A stretch of 64,000 bases of DNA from JARRQJ01 sp963810615 (GCA_963810615.1 CAWEOA010000004.1:11799-75798); one strand, 5' to 3'. Shown: positions 17,824-27,639, numbered from the stretch's first letter. Notes: generated by a model from the letters alone, not told the origin. Numbers and translations are program-made.

Positions 17824-19349
17824 AGACCCGGCTGTGGCTGGCAACATTGCTGATGACGCTCTGCAGCATTCAGGTATCACCGGCTTTTAGTGCCGCAACA
17901 CCCGCGACCGTCACCGTTGCCTCGAAAAACTTCACCGAATCGGTGATCCTCGGCGAGATGCTGCGCCTGCTCGCCAAACACAGCGGTGCCGAGGCCGTGC
18001 ATCGCCGCCAGCTGGGCGGCACCCGCGTACTGTGGAACGCCCTGCTCAACGGCGAGATCGACGCCTATCCTGAATACACCGGCACCCTGCTGCAGGAAAT
18101 CATGGTCAAGGAAAACGTGAATAGCGATAAACAACTCGAAGCGGCCCTAGCCGAGCGCGGACTGCGCATGACCCGCCCCCTGGGCTTCAACAACACCTAC
18201 GCCATCGGCGTCAAAGAGACGCTGGCAAAAAAACTCGGGCTGTACACCATCTCCGATTTACGCCGGCACCCCGAGCTGGTGATGGGCTTCAGCAATGAGT
18301 TCATGGATCGCGCCGACGGCTGGCCCGGCCTGCAGCGGCGTTATAGACTCCCGCAACAAAACGTCCGGGGACTGGACCACGACCTGGCCTACCGCGGCCT
18401 GGAATCGGGCACCTTGCAGGTCATGGACCTTTACGCCACCGACGCTGAAATCTCCTATTACAAGCTGCGCACGCTTAAGGACGATCTCCATTATTTTCCG
18501 GTCTATGATGCCGTCATCCTCTATCGCGCCGATATGCAACAGCGCGCGCCAGAGATGGTGGCCCTGCTCAAACGGCTGGCGGGCCGCATCGACGCCGCCG
18601 CCATGAGCGCTATGAACGCGCGGGTGAAATTGAACGGCGAGAGCGAAACGGCGGTGGCGGCGGATTTTCTCGAGAAGAACCTGGACATCGATGTGGACTA
18701 TCGCCTGCAAGGCCCGTGGCAACGCTTCCGGCAACACACCTCCGAGCACCTGATCCTGGTGGCCATCTCCCTCTCCGCGGCGATCCTCATCGCCGTGCCG
18801 CTCGGCGTCCTGGCCGCCGTCCGCCCGCGCCTCGGCCAGTTCGTATTGGCTACCACCAGCATCCTGCAGACCATCCCGTCCCTAGCGCTGTTCGTGTTCA
18901 TGATCCCCTTGCTGGGCATCGGCGCACCGCCGGCAATCCTGGCCTTGTTTCTCTACAGCCTGCTGCCCATCGTTCGCAACACCTATGCCGGACTCAAGGA
19001 TATTCCGCCGACCGTGATCGAATCGGCGCGCGCACTGGGTCTGCCGCCGGGAGCGCGGCTGCGCATCGTGGAACTGCCCCTCGCCACCCGCGCCATCCTC
19101 GCCGGCATCAAGACCTCTGCCGTGCTCAACGTCGGCACTGCCACCCTCAGCGCCCTGATCGGCGCCGGCGGCTATGGCCAACCCATCCTCACCGGCATAC
19201 GCCTCGACGACATCGGCCTGATCCTGCAAGGCGCAGTCCCGGCCGCCGTCTTAGCGCTGTTGGTACAAGGCCTGTTTGAATTGATCGAGCGCAGTCTCAT
19301 GCCCAAGGGACTGCGTATACAGACGAGCAAAGTGCGATCTCTCGAATAA
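17820..19349 (+). CDS. Fused solute-binding protein and permease of osmoprotectant ABC transporter
   Basis: A 509-residue fusion. Residues 1-25 are a signal peptide. Residues ~28-300 form an OpuAC/OpuBC-type binding domain (VASKNFTESVILGEM, GEIDAYPEYTGT, FNNTYAIGV). Residues ~305-500 form a BPD-type permease with about six membrane helices and the EAA-like loop ESARALGLPPG. In the fusions I recall, the permease usually comes first; here the binding domain comes first. This family imports betaine, choline, carnitine or related small zwitterions. Next to the synthesis genes it probably recovers the same osmolyte that the cluster makes. Confidence 0.88.
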   Translation: MKTRLWLATLLMTLCSIQVSPAFSAATPATVTVASKNFTESVILGEMLRLLAKHSGAEAVHRRQLGGTRVLWNALLNGEIDAYPEYTGTLLQEIMVKENVNSDKQLEAALAERGLRMTRPLGFNNTYAIGVKETLAKKLGLYTISDLRRHPELVMGFSNEFMDRADGWPGLQRRYRLPQQNVRGLDHDLAYRGLESGTLQVMDLYATDAEISYYKLRTLKDDLHYFPVYDAVILYRADMQQRAPEMVALLKRLAGRIDAAAMSAMNARVKLNGESETAVAADFLEKNLDIDVDYRLQGPWQRFRQHTSEHLILVAISLSAAILIAVPLGVLAAVRPRLGQFVLATTSILQTIPSLALFVFMIPLLGIGAPPAILALFLYSLLPIVRNTYAGLKDIPPTVIESARALGLPPGARLRIVELPLATRAILAGIKTSAVLNVGTATLSALIGAGGYGQPILTGIRLDDIGLILQGAVPAAVLALLVQGLFELIERSLMPKGLRIQTSKVRSLE

Positions 19350-19404
19350 TGCGGCAAAAAAGCCGGTGTTTCCCGTCTCGCACCAATGCAAAGCAGCAGC
19401 GTAA

Positions 19405-19713
19405 ACGGCGCTTGCAACAGGATGGCTTTTCACAATTGACTTGGGCAATCTGGGTGCCTACTACCGTCAATATCTACGGCTCATGGAAAATTGGCGCAAG
19501 ATGCTCAACGTAGCGATGATGGAGGTCCGCTATGAGGAATTGGTGGCCGACCAGGAAAGTATAAGCAGGAAAATAGTGGAGCATTGCCGCCTGAAATGGG
19601 ATGAACGCTGTCTGCGTTTTCACGAGACGCAGCGAGTGGTCGCCACTGCCGGTTATGATCAGGTCCGCCAACCTTTGTACAGCCGTTCAGTGGGTCGCTG
19701 GCAACACTACTAA
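19405..19713 (+). pseudogene. Remnant of a sulfotransferase C-terminus
   Basis: An open frame of about 100 codons reads LGNLGAYYRQYLRLMENW, then MMEVRYEELVADQE, CRLKWDERCL and ends RSVGRWQHY. This order of motifs is the C-terminal third of TPR-sulfotransferase-type proteins (YExLV, then the SVGRW closing motif). The PAPS-binding N-terminal two thirds are missing, and stops lie just upstream in this frame. It is a gene remnant left between the solute operon and the nickel transporter. Confidence 0.55.
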
Positions 19714-20176
19714 GTCATCTCGAACCCTTACGCCACGCCCTGGACCAAGCAAGCGCCGGGGAAACTACCGCGTAAGAACCGAAGTGGGTTGATTGGGTCG
19801 CTGAAATCACGCGCCCATTCGTCCCCTCCCTAGGCGGATGCTTGTCCACTTGGCCTCTCACGGCCTGCACAAAACTCAACCGAAAAGAATTTCCCGAAGA
19901 TTCATTATGTTTGGCATGGAGTCACGCCGGTAACACAAAATTTGACATCATGTTACCAGAATGCTAGATTTTAAAAATCGTAGCACTCAATGCGGGCCGG
20001 CAATTAGAAGCGACGCCCGCGGCGCCGGCTGTCGATACCGCCAGATGCTCGTCTTTGGTCATCGCCCGGAGACCTCGGAGAACAGCTCGCACTCAATACC
20101 AAATTCAGAACAGAGACGCCGCCTTGCAATCGACCGATAGAGCGAAATCCATTTTCCGAATCCAGGGAGTTGCCGC
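19714..20176. other. Intergenic, about 460 bp
   Basis: No gene recognised. It contains the inverted repeat at 19929-19957 and should hold the promoter of the nickel/cobalt transporter gene. Confidence 0.4.
19929..19957. promoter_or_regulatory. Inverted repeat GGTAACA-N15-TGTTACC
   Basis: A perfect 7-bp dyad with a 15-bp spacer, about 220 bp upstream of the nickel/cobalt transporter gene. The long spacer recalls operators bound by tetrameric regulators such as NikR, but the half-site is not the NikR consensus. Confidence 0.3.
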
Positions 20177-21328
20177 ATGAGCGACGACAACGCCGCAGCG
20201 ATCTCTGTATCCGCGCAAGCGGCCGAGACCGCTCCCACGCGATTGTGGTTTACCGCCGCCGAGTGGGCGCGGCTGGGCGGCCTCTACGGTTTCATCGCCT
20301 TCCTGCATATCCTCGGCTGGGGATTGTTTGTGTTCTATTCGGCCCACTACCCGACCCTGGCCGGACTCGGGGTGGTCGCCTATCTGTTCGGGCTGCGCCA
20401 CGCCTTCGACGCCGATCATATCTCGGCGGTCGATGACACCATCCGCTACATGCTGCAAAAGGGTAAGAAGCCCTTGGGCATCGGTTTCTTTTTCTCCCTG
20501 GGCCATTCCACCATCGTGTTCGCCCTGGCGGTGGCCATCATCTTCTCCGCCGCCGCTGTCAAACAGGAATTGCCGCAGTTGCAGAATATGGGCGGCATCA
20601 TCGGCGCCAGCGTCTCCGGGATATTTCTGTGGATCATCGGCATACTCAACTTCCTGGTATTGTTGGACATCCTCAAGGTATGGGGCCAGGCCAAGACCGG
20701 GAAACACAGTCACGCCCACCTTGACGAACTGCTCTCGCAACGCGGGTTTATGAACCGCCTGTTCGGCGGCAAACTGCAGAAGGTCATCAACCACAGCTGG
20801 CAGATGTATCCGCTCGGCCTGCTGTTCGGCCTGGGCTTCGACACCGCGTCCGAGGTCGGACTGTTGGCCATGACCGCCGGCGCCTCGGCCGGCAATTTAC
20901 CGGTCCCCGCCGTGCTGGCCCTGCCGGTGCTGTTCGCCGCGGGGATGTCATTGATGGACACCACCGACGGGGTATTGATGGTCAAGGCCTATAACTGGGC
21001 GTTCTTGAATCCGGTGCGCAAAATCTACTACAACATCACCACCACCGGCTTATCGGTTGCGGTCGCGCTGGTGATCGGCACCATCGAACTGCTGCAGGTG
21101 ATGATCAATATGTTGAATCTGAAAGGTCCTGTTTTCGATTACGTCGAAAATCTGGATTTTGGAATTCTGGGCTATGTGATCGTCGGAATATTTCTGCTCG
21201 CCTGGGCTCTCTCGGTCGGCATCTGGAAGTTCTACCGCATCGAAGAACGCTACGGACCCACCGCCCACTCTCATAATCATGCCCATAACACCGGCATCGA
21301 ACACGCTCACAAACATTTTCATTCCTGA
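20177..21328 (+). CDS. Nickel/cobalt transporter, NiCoT (HoxN/NixA) family
   Basis: A 383-residue integral membrane protein with about eight helices. The family signature RHAFDADHISAVDDT is present, as is LGHSTIV in the next conserved helix. The C-terminal tail is His-rich (HSHNHAHN and HAHKHFHS), suited to metal capture. It imports Ni2+ and/or Co2+ for metalloenzymes or cobalamin. It is read alone, and no hydrogenase or urease genes are near, so the metal's use cannot be told from context. Confidence 0.93.
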   Translation: MSDDNAAAISVSAQAAETAPTRLWFTAAEWARLGGLYGFIAFLHILGWGLFVFYSAHYPTLAGLGVVAYLFGLRHAFDADHISAVDDTIRYMLQKGKKPLGIGFFFSLGHSTIVFALAVAIIFSAAAVKQELPQLQNMGGIIGASVSGIFLWIIGILNFLVLLDILKVWGQAKTGKHSHAHLDELLSQRGFMNRLFGGKLQKVINHSWQMYPLGLLFGLGFDTASEVGLLAMTAGASAGNLPVPAVLALPVLFAAGMSLMDTTDGVLMVKAYNWAFLNPVRKIYYNITTTGLSVAVALVIGTIELLQVMINMLNLKGPVFDYVENLDFGILGYVIVGIFLLAWALSVGIWKFYRIEERYGPTAHSHNHAHNTGIEHAHKHFHS

Positions 21329-21591
21329 TCGGCCACGCACTGCAGTAGCCTCGCACATTGCCACGCGCTGTGCCTACGCAGATGCCCGCATCATAGTTAT
21401 CAGGCGGCGGCATGAGATGAGATGAATCCCGCAAGCCGGTCGCACCCTTCCTTCCCTCAATAACCGGCAGCAAAGCGCGCTCTGAGGCAAGCCCGCGCCC
21501 GTCATTGACCCCGACACCACTAAAGATATATTATAATTGCATCTTTAATGCCGTTACTTATCCGCTTTCTCACCATCTCAAGTTCCAAGCA

Positions 21592-22290
21592 ATGTTTTCG
21601 CTCATCAAATCACGCATCGATCATGTCTCGTTCAAAGAAAAGCTGATCAATGCTCTGGCAGCGACCTTCGCCATACTCGTCCTTGGCTTCGTGCTTAAGA
21701 TTCTTCCTCATAAGACCTTTGTCTTGCCCCTGATGGCGTCAATGGGCGCATCCGCGTTTCTGTTATTCATCGTACCCCATAGCCCGATGGCGCAACCCTG
21801 GCCGCTGATCGGTGGCCATCTTGTTTCGGCAATCGTTGCCATCACCATCACCCATTTGACTACGGATGCCATACTCGCAAGCGCATGCATCGTCGGCGGC
21901 TCGATATTGGCTATGCAGTTATTGAATTGCCTTCATCCGCCCGGCGCGGCCACGGCACTAGCGGTCATGGCGGGGGCACAACTGCAGAATATGGACGTGC
22001 AATTCATGGTGTATATCGTGCTCGGCAACGCCCTCATCCTGCTGCTGATGGCCTATATGATCAACAATCTGCTGTTGAAACGGCGTTATCCCATGCTGAA
22101 AAGTCATCACCCGCACCATGCGCAATTTCAGCAGAGCCATTCTCAGGATCCACTGGCCCTGAATATCGATGACATCGAGTGGGCGCTGGGCCAGATGGAC
22201 GGCATCATCGATGCCAGCGAAGAAGATTTGATCGATATATATGAACTTGCCCTGGAGCATGCACTGACGAAAAATCAGGCAGCTAAATAA
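21592..22290 (+). CDS. HPP-family integral membrane protein
   Basis: A 232-residue protein from the ATG at 21592 (upstream in-frame starts back to 21505 lack a better site). It has four to five hydrophobic helices and the motif LHPPGAATAL that gives the family its name. A cytoplasmic tail of about 70 residues ends the protein. HPP proteins are inner-membrane proteins, some of which have been linked to nitrite transport in chloroplasts and cyanobacteria. The role here is unknown. It is convergent with cysH, with 8 bases between the stops. Confidence 0.85.
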   Translation: MFSLIKSRIDHVSFKEKLINALAATFAILVLGFVLKILPHKTFVLPLMASMGASAFLLFIVPHSPMAQPWPLIGGHLVSAIVAITITHLTTDAILASACIVGGSILAMQLLNCLHPPGAATALAVMAGAQLQNMDVQFMVYIVLGNALILLLMAYMINNLLLKRRYPMLKSHHPHHAQFQQSHSQDPLALNIDDIEWALGQMDGIIDASEEDLIDIYELALEHALTKNQAAK

Positions 22291-22298
22291 AATTTAGC

Positions 22299-22997
22299 CT
22301 ACAAATGCAAGCCACATTCCTTTTTCGGTGTATCCACCCAGCGACCGGCGCGGTCATCGCCCGGCACAGTGCAATGGGAACAGCCGATGGAAGAATAGCC
22401 TTTGGCAACCAGGGGATGAAACGGCAGCTGATGTTCGCGGATATAGGCATCGCGCTCATCCTTGCCGACGTCCACCATCGGATAGAATTTGATGATACCT
22501 CCCCGCTCTTCGAAGATATCCAAACCGGAGCGATGGGGCGTCTGCCAGCGCATCAGGCTGGATACCCATACCTGATAATCCTTCTTCACCTCTTCAAGAG
22601 GTTCCACCTTATTTATGGAACAGCAAAAATCCGGATCCGAATTATAGGTCTGCTCCTGCGCGGTAAAATCATGCTTCCAGTCCTCCGGACGCACGTCTTG
22701 CACCACCAAGCCGTATAAGCCGACCAGATAATCCTTATAGCTCAGGGTCTCCGGGAAGTGAAAACCGGTATCGATAAAGAAGATGGTTTGCCGGGGCCGG
22801 ATACGGGAAATGATGTGCAAAAAATAGGCGGATGTCGCCGCGAACGACGAGGTCACCATCACCTTACCAGGATCGAAATCCCGATAGAGCTGTTCGATGC
22901 GCTGCGCAAAACTCAAGGGGCGGTATTTCGCGTTCAACTCCGCAATATCCACCACCGTGCTACCGGAGCCGGAGCTGCTTTCGGCAAGATCAGACAT
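22299..22997 (-). CDS. cysH: Adenylyl-sulfate reductase, assimilatory [4Fe-4S] type
   Basis: A 232-residue member of the PAPS/APS reductase family. Motifs include VTSSFAATSAY (PP-loop region), FIDTGFHFPET, the pair CC in DFCCSINK and the later GCSHC, which together bind a [4Fe-4S] cluster, and the catalytic C-terminal ECGLHL. The double-Cys motif marks the APS-reducing (or APS/PAPS) subgroup. The product is sulfite for cysteine synthesis. I place the start at MSDLAE (22997); an upstream in-frame start at 23087 would add about 30 low-complexity residues. No cysD/N or sulfite reductase genes are adjacent. Confidence 0.9.
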   Translation of the reverse strand: MSDLAESSSGSGSTVVDIAELNAKYRPLSFAQRIEQLYRDFDPGKVMVTSSFAATSAYFLHIISRIRPRQTIFFIDTGFHFPETLSYKDYLVGLYGLVVQDVRPEDWKHDFTAQEQTYNSDPDFCCSINKVEPLEEVKKDYQVWVSSLMRWQTPHRSGLDIFEERGGIIKFYPMVDVGKDERDAYIREHQLPFHPLVAKGYSSIGCSHCTVPGDDRAGRWVDTPKKECGLHL

Positions 22998-23850
22998 GAC
23001 TAGTATCCCAACTACTGAACTGCCAAGCTTAGCAGCATTGGCCGTCCGGAGACAAAACTCCCGCTCCGGGGAGTCGGGAACACCCATAAACCTGAATCTT
23101 CTTTGTATTTATCCAATGTCTTCGGCCTGCGTGCTGTGTCGACGTTGAAAGTCACGACACCTGTTGCCAAACAAGGGGATACCCTCACCCTTGCTCCGAT
23201 TCTGGCTGTGGCATTGGCCGGTATTCAGAAAAAAAACGGGGGGGGGTTGGAGAGAGCAAAGAAGTATATTTTCCCGGGAAGCGGGTCCCGCTAAGCTCGC
23301 AACCTTGAACTTAGCGGTAACACCCCCCATATCGTGTCTTGAGTGTGACTCCCATTACACTCACCCCGTCCTATTCCCTCCCCCCGGGACGGGGAATGCA
23401 TGCCTGGTTTCCCAAACGCTAGGCATTTTGGATCCCGGCCACCCAATGGGTGTCGGGATCTCTTTTTTACCACACTATTTGCAAAAGAATAAGGGGTTTC
23501 GACCTTGGCTGGGGCGCTCCGGCTCGCGCCAGCGGTTTCCCGTTCAAGTTCAATTCGAACCCGATGTCATTCCAGCACTCATCAAGAACGTGGCACAGCT
23601 AAATGAACACCGCTTCTTGCATCTATGACGGCAGGGCTTGAAGCGAGTCGTAGCGGTCCTTCAACCGGAAGATACTGATATATGGAATGCGTAATTCGCT
23701 GAGGCTGGCCGGAACAACGATGAGCGGTTGGTTTCAAGCCTTCGCCACTCCTGAGTACGTTAACAGCTCAAGCGCTAAGATCAGACTTCGTTATGCGTAA
23801 CAGGTACGAGACATACTGCGAGGCGATGGGCTTGACGTCAGGCCAAAGAC
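22998..23850. other. Intergenic, about 850 bp, no gene seen
   Basis: No protein-coding signal supported. It contains an A8-C-G9 run near 23229-23246, a hairpin near 23368-23400 and a good terminator at 23431-23468. The terminator has no obvious gene before it, so a lost gene or a small RNA ending there is possible. Confidence 0.4.
23431..23468 (+). terminator. Rho-independent terminator without an assigned gene
   Basis: GATCCCG-gc-CACCCA pairs with TGGGTG-t-CGGGATC and is followed by TCTTTTTT. The stem is long and the U-tract good. The nearest plus-strand coding sequence is more than 1 kb upstream. Confidence 0.6.
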
Positions 23851-24231
23851 TCATTCACCGTCAAGGCCGAGCCATGTAATGGCTTCTTCCCGATCGGTAA
23901 ATAATTCAATTCTAACGCCCGTATTATATGCCGCATTGATAAAGAATTCGGTGGTCTCGTCCGGATTATACCCAGGAAGAACGAGCGCCAGTCGAAGCTT
24001 GTTTGAAATTCTCGCCGCTCGCTCTGCCGATCTGAAGGCGTCAACCTGGTTCATTTTGCGTTTAGGCGGTGTCGGCGCTTCTGCCAGCACGCACCAACAA
24101 TCGTATTTCTCACACGCCTCTCCGATGGCCTCCCATAGCTGCTGCTGGCTTTCGGGAGTGATTTCGTAGTCTTCAGGATGCAGTATGCGGATGTAGTTAC
24201 TTAGAAAGTCCAATGTGAAGCTGGTGCTCAT
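23851..24231 (-). CDS. STAS/SpoIIAA-like protein
   Basis: A 126-residue protein. The pattern of strands and helices (EDYEITPESQQQLWEAIGEA, CWCVLAEAP, RLALVLPGYNPDETTEFFINAA, and VRIELFTDREEAITWLGL) matches the SpoIIAA-like STAS domain found in many proteobacterial stress proteins. The end W-L motif is shared with the two proteins encoded at 59823-60203 and 60508-60897, so these are distant paralogues. No anti-sigma factor or kinase gene is adjacent. The start ATG at 24231 is preceded by GGGG; an upstream start is possible. Confidence 0.7.
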   Translation of the reverse strand: MSTSFTLDFLSNYIRILHPEDYEITPESQQQLWEAIGEACEKYDCWCVLAEAPTPPKRKMNQVDAFRSAERAARISNKLRLALVLPGYNPDETTEFFINAAYNTGVRIELFTDREEAITWLGLDGE

Positions 24232-24742
24232 TGCTATTTCCCCCCTCAAACCTCTCTAGAAAGCAACTGCCCTTAGAATGAAATCGCACCTTGGCTGTTA
24301 TTATGTATTGCCACAGGTCCACACATGGTCGTGCCGGATGATTACCGGTGCCAATAGTGTAATTTAATTATCCTACAAAACAAATCATAACCATTTAATC
24401 GAACGGTTATGCGCATCACGCCATTAGGCGAATCTCACTTTTAAAATATAGTACCGGCCACAAAGATCTCCCTATTGAATTTTTATTCGAAACAAACCTC
24501 ATTATAAGGCTGACCCGGTTCATGTGCGCATGCTCGTTGATTCTATAAATATCGTGGAACCTAGGTAATTATCGAAAGAACGGTCCGCGATTCTAGTGAG
24601 CACAATAGATAATCCTGTCGCTGTCTCTATCGTGAGCTCTTACATAAAAACCATATTTTAATAGCTTATTTAATAACTTTTGAAATACCCTAGTAATTTG
24701 CTAAAGTATTGCTGTCTATATCTCAGATCTTGTGGAGCTGAC
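24232..24742. other. Intergenic, about 510 bp, A+T-rich
   Basis: Divergent promoter region for the STAS-like gene and the GGDEF/EAL gene. No clear operator or small gene was recognised. Confidence 0.4.
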
Positions 24743-27373
24743 ATGAATGACCGAGATGATGATGGCAATAACGAAAGCAACGACGAACGCAAGCAGCAGG
24801 AGTCAGTAAACATAGGCCTGTCAATGTACCGTTCGCTATTCGATTACGCACCGGACGGTATCGTCGTTGCCGATCAGAAAAGCTACTATCTCGACGCCAA
24901 TGCAAGTATTTGCAAAATGCTCGGCTATACCCGCGATGAACTTGTTGGATTACATGCTTCAGAGATTGTTACGCAGATAGAGGTAGAACATATCGAGGCT
25001 GCATTGGATGCGACCAAGAAAAAGGGGAATTACGTCAGAGAATGGCAGCTCCGTCGTAAGGATGGATCGGTCTTTTCAGCTGAAGTGATTGAAACCATCA
25101 TGCCGGACGGCAATCTGTTGGGGATTATTCGTGACATCACTGAGCGCAAACAGGCGGAAATTTATTCAAAACACCTCGCCGCGATAGTCGAGTCTTCTGG
25201 CGATGCCATTATCGGCAAAGATCTGAACGGCATCGTTACCAGTTGGAATCTTGGTGCTGAAAAAATATTCGGCTACATGTCCAACGAAATGCTGGGAACA
25301 TCCATCACTAAACTGATCCCTGCCGACCTGCAAGATGAAGAGCACATGATTCTGGAAAAAATCAGGCGCGGAGAAAGAGTGAACCACTTTGAAACACTGC
25401 GACAAGCAAAGGACCAACGACTGATTGAAGTCTCAATTACTGTATCCCCGATCAAAGATTCCAGGGGAAATATTATCGGCGCCTCAAAGATAGCGCGAGA
25501 CATCAGCATATTAAAAGCTCACGAGCGCAAGATTGTCCGATTATCACAGCTCTATGCAGCACTCAGCCAATGCAATCAGGCCATCGTCCGCTGCACAAAT
25601 GAAATGGAACTGTTACCCCAAATCTGTCGAGACGCTGTCAAATTCGGCGGCATGAAAATGGCCTGGATCGGCATGCTCGATGAGTCCACCAGATTAGTCA
25701 AACCCTGTGCTTCATTCGGCTCCGGCATCGAGTATCTGGACGGGATCGAAATCTCAGTGACCGCGAATAATCCGGCCGGACTCGGACCCACAGGAACCGC
25801 GCTACGCGAACAGAGGCCAATTTGGAGTCAGGACATTAAGCACGATACGACCATGGCTTTCTGGCATGAACGAGCAACAAAATTTGGCTGGGGTTCCGCC
25901 GCCGCCTTACCCTTACATCGCAAGGGAAATGCTGTTGGTGTATTTGTCCTTTATTCCGACGTAGTCAATGCTTTCGACAAGGCGGTGCAGGACCTTTTGA
26001 TGGAAATGGCGATGGATATCAGTTTCGCACTGGATCGTTTTCACGACGAAGCAGAACGCAAGCGCGAGCAAGACCAGTTGGCCTATCTGGCGAATTTCGA
26101 CGTCCTTACCGGACTCCCCAACCGCACCCAACTGGAAAGAAATCTCAAATATGCACTCTGCTTGGCTAAGCGCAATAAAGGCCATTTGGCGGTGTTGTTC
26201 ATAGATGTTGACCGTTTCAAAGACATCAATGACACGCTAGGTCATAGTATAGGCGATGCCTTTCTGATTGAAATTGCTCGACGATTTCGATCGATCCTGC
26301 GTGAGGAGGATACGCTGTCCAGGCGGGGCGGCGACGAATTCGTTTTGGTGTTGTCCGAGTGTAGCGCCCAAGGAGCCGCACAGGTGGCGGAAAAGTTGCT
26401 TCAGGTCATCTCACATCCCAGCAAGATCGAACAATACGATCTGCTTGTGACTGCATCAATCGGCATTGCCCTTTATCCTGAGGATGGCGTCGATATTGAA
26501 ACACTTGCCAAGAGCGCGGATACCGCAATGTACCGGGCAAAACATGAGGGCAGGAATACTTATCGTTTCTTTACTACCGAGATGCAAGTGAATGCGAGGC
26601 GCAATATGGAGTTGATTAATTCGCTGCGTCAAGCGTTGGAACGGGACCAATTGCATTTACATTACCAACCACAGATATCGATACAGGATGGGCGCATCAT
26701 CGGGGTCGAAGCCTTACTGCGGTGGCGGCATCCGGAGCTAGGGAATATATCACCGGCCGAGTTCATCCCCGTTGCAGAAGACAGCAGGCTGATCTTGTCG
26801 ATCGGGGAATGGGTGTTACGCGAGGCTATCAATCAATTGAAACGCTGGACGGACAGCGGCTACCCGGCCATGGTTGTTGCGGTCAACCTGTCGGCCGTGC
26901 AATTTCGGCATCCCAATCTGCCGGATATGGTCAGCACCATTCTCCGTGAAGCACAGTTGCCCCCCGAATATCTGGAGTTGGAATTGACCGAACGAGTTGC
27001 GATGCACGACCCGCAGGAAGCTATTGCAGTGATGAATGAATTACATCAGCGCGGAATCCGTATGTCGATCGATGATTTCGGAACCGGATATTCATCCCTA
27101 AGCTACCTTAAAAAGTTCAAGGTATACAAACTCAAAATCGATCAGTCATTTGTACGCGACATCAGCACGGACTTGGAGGATAAAGCCATTGTTGCCGCGA
27201 TCATCGGCATGGCGAAAAACCTGGGCATGAAAACTATCGCCGAAGGTGTAGAAACGATAGACCAATTAGATTACCTGCAGAATGAGGGTTGCGATGAAGC
27301 ACAAGGATATTATTTTAGCCGTCCGCACCCGCCGCAGCAGATAGAAGCATTCATCACCGGCAAGAATGCGTGA
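24743..27373 (+). CDS. PAS-PAS-GAF-GGDEF-EAL cyclic-di-GMP signalling protein
   Basis: An 876-residue cytoplasmic sensor with no membrane helix. Two PAS domains (about 30-140 and 150-265), each with a PAC-type end, precede a GAF domain (about 285-430), a GGDEF domain and an EAL domain. The GGDEF motif is intact and preceded by an RxxD I-site at the usual 5-residue spacing, so it should make c-di-GMP and be product-inhibited. The EAL domain has EALLRW, the VNLS Asn, ELTE, DDFGTG and KLKID, so it should also degrade c-di-GMP. Output probably depends on the PAS/GAF ligand. It is monocistronic. Start ATG 24743 is preferred to 24680. Confidence 0.93.
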   Translation: MNDRDDDGNNESNDERKQQESVNIGLSMYRSLFDYAPDGIVVADQKSYYLDANASICKMLGYTRDELVGLHASEIVTQIEVEHIEAALDATKKKGNYVREWQLRRKDGSVFSAEVIETIMPDGNLLGIIRDITERKQAEIYSKHLAAIVESSGDAIIGKDLNGIVTSWNLGAEKIFGYMSNEMLGTSITKLIPADLQDEEHMILEKIRRGERVNHFETLRQAKDQRLIEVSITVSPIKDSRGNIIGASKIARDISILKAHERKIVRLSQLYAALSQCNQAIVRCTNEMELLPQICRDAVKFGGMKMAWIGMLDESTRLVKPCASFGSGIEYLDGIEISVTANNPAGLGPTGTALREQRPIWSQDIKHDTTMAFWHERATKFGWGSAAALPLHRKGNAVGVFVLYSDVVNAFDKAVQDLLMEMAMDISFALDRFHDEAERKREQDQLAYLANFDVLTGLPNRTQLERNLKYALCLAKRNKGHLAVLFIDVDRFKDINDTLGHSIGDAFLIEIARRFRSILREEDTLSRRGGDEFVLVLSECSAQGAAQVAEKLLQVISHPSKIEQYDLLVTASIGIALYPEDGVDIETLAKSADTAMYRAKHEGRNTYRFFTTEMQVNARRNMELINSLRQALERDQLHLHYQPQISIQDGRIIGVEALLRWRHPELGNISPAEFIPVAEDSRLILSIGEWVLREAINQLKRWTDSGYPAMVVAVNLSAVQFRHPNLPDMVSTILREAQLPPEYLELELTERVAMHDPQEAIAVMNELHQRGIRMSIDDFGTGYSSLSYLKKFKVYKLKIDQSFVRDISTDLEDKAIVAAIIGMAKNLGMKTIAEGVETIDQLDYLQNEGCDEAQGYYFSRPHPPQQIEAFITGKNA

Positions 27374-27639
27374 TCCACGCATCAATGATATTCTTGATCT
27401 CAGAAGAGAAACAAACTTGAAATTTCAAGTTACTGTAATTCAATGAGATCGGAAAATAATCAAGTCTCTTTTCATTTATCACTACCTGGTTTATCAGCTG
27501 AAATATCAAAGCGCAACCGACTCGTAATTGGGTAATCCTGATGCTGAGGATAAATATGGATCGGATACTGTCATAGCTGAATACGGGGATGTTAGTTCAC
27601 TCTTCGCATTTCACGTCGTTGTAAAGATAAGGAAGCACT

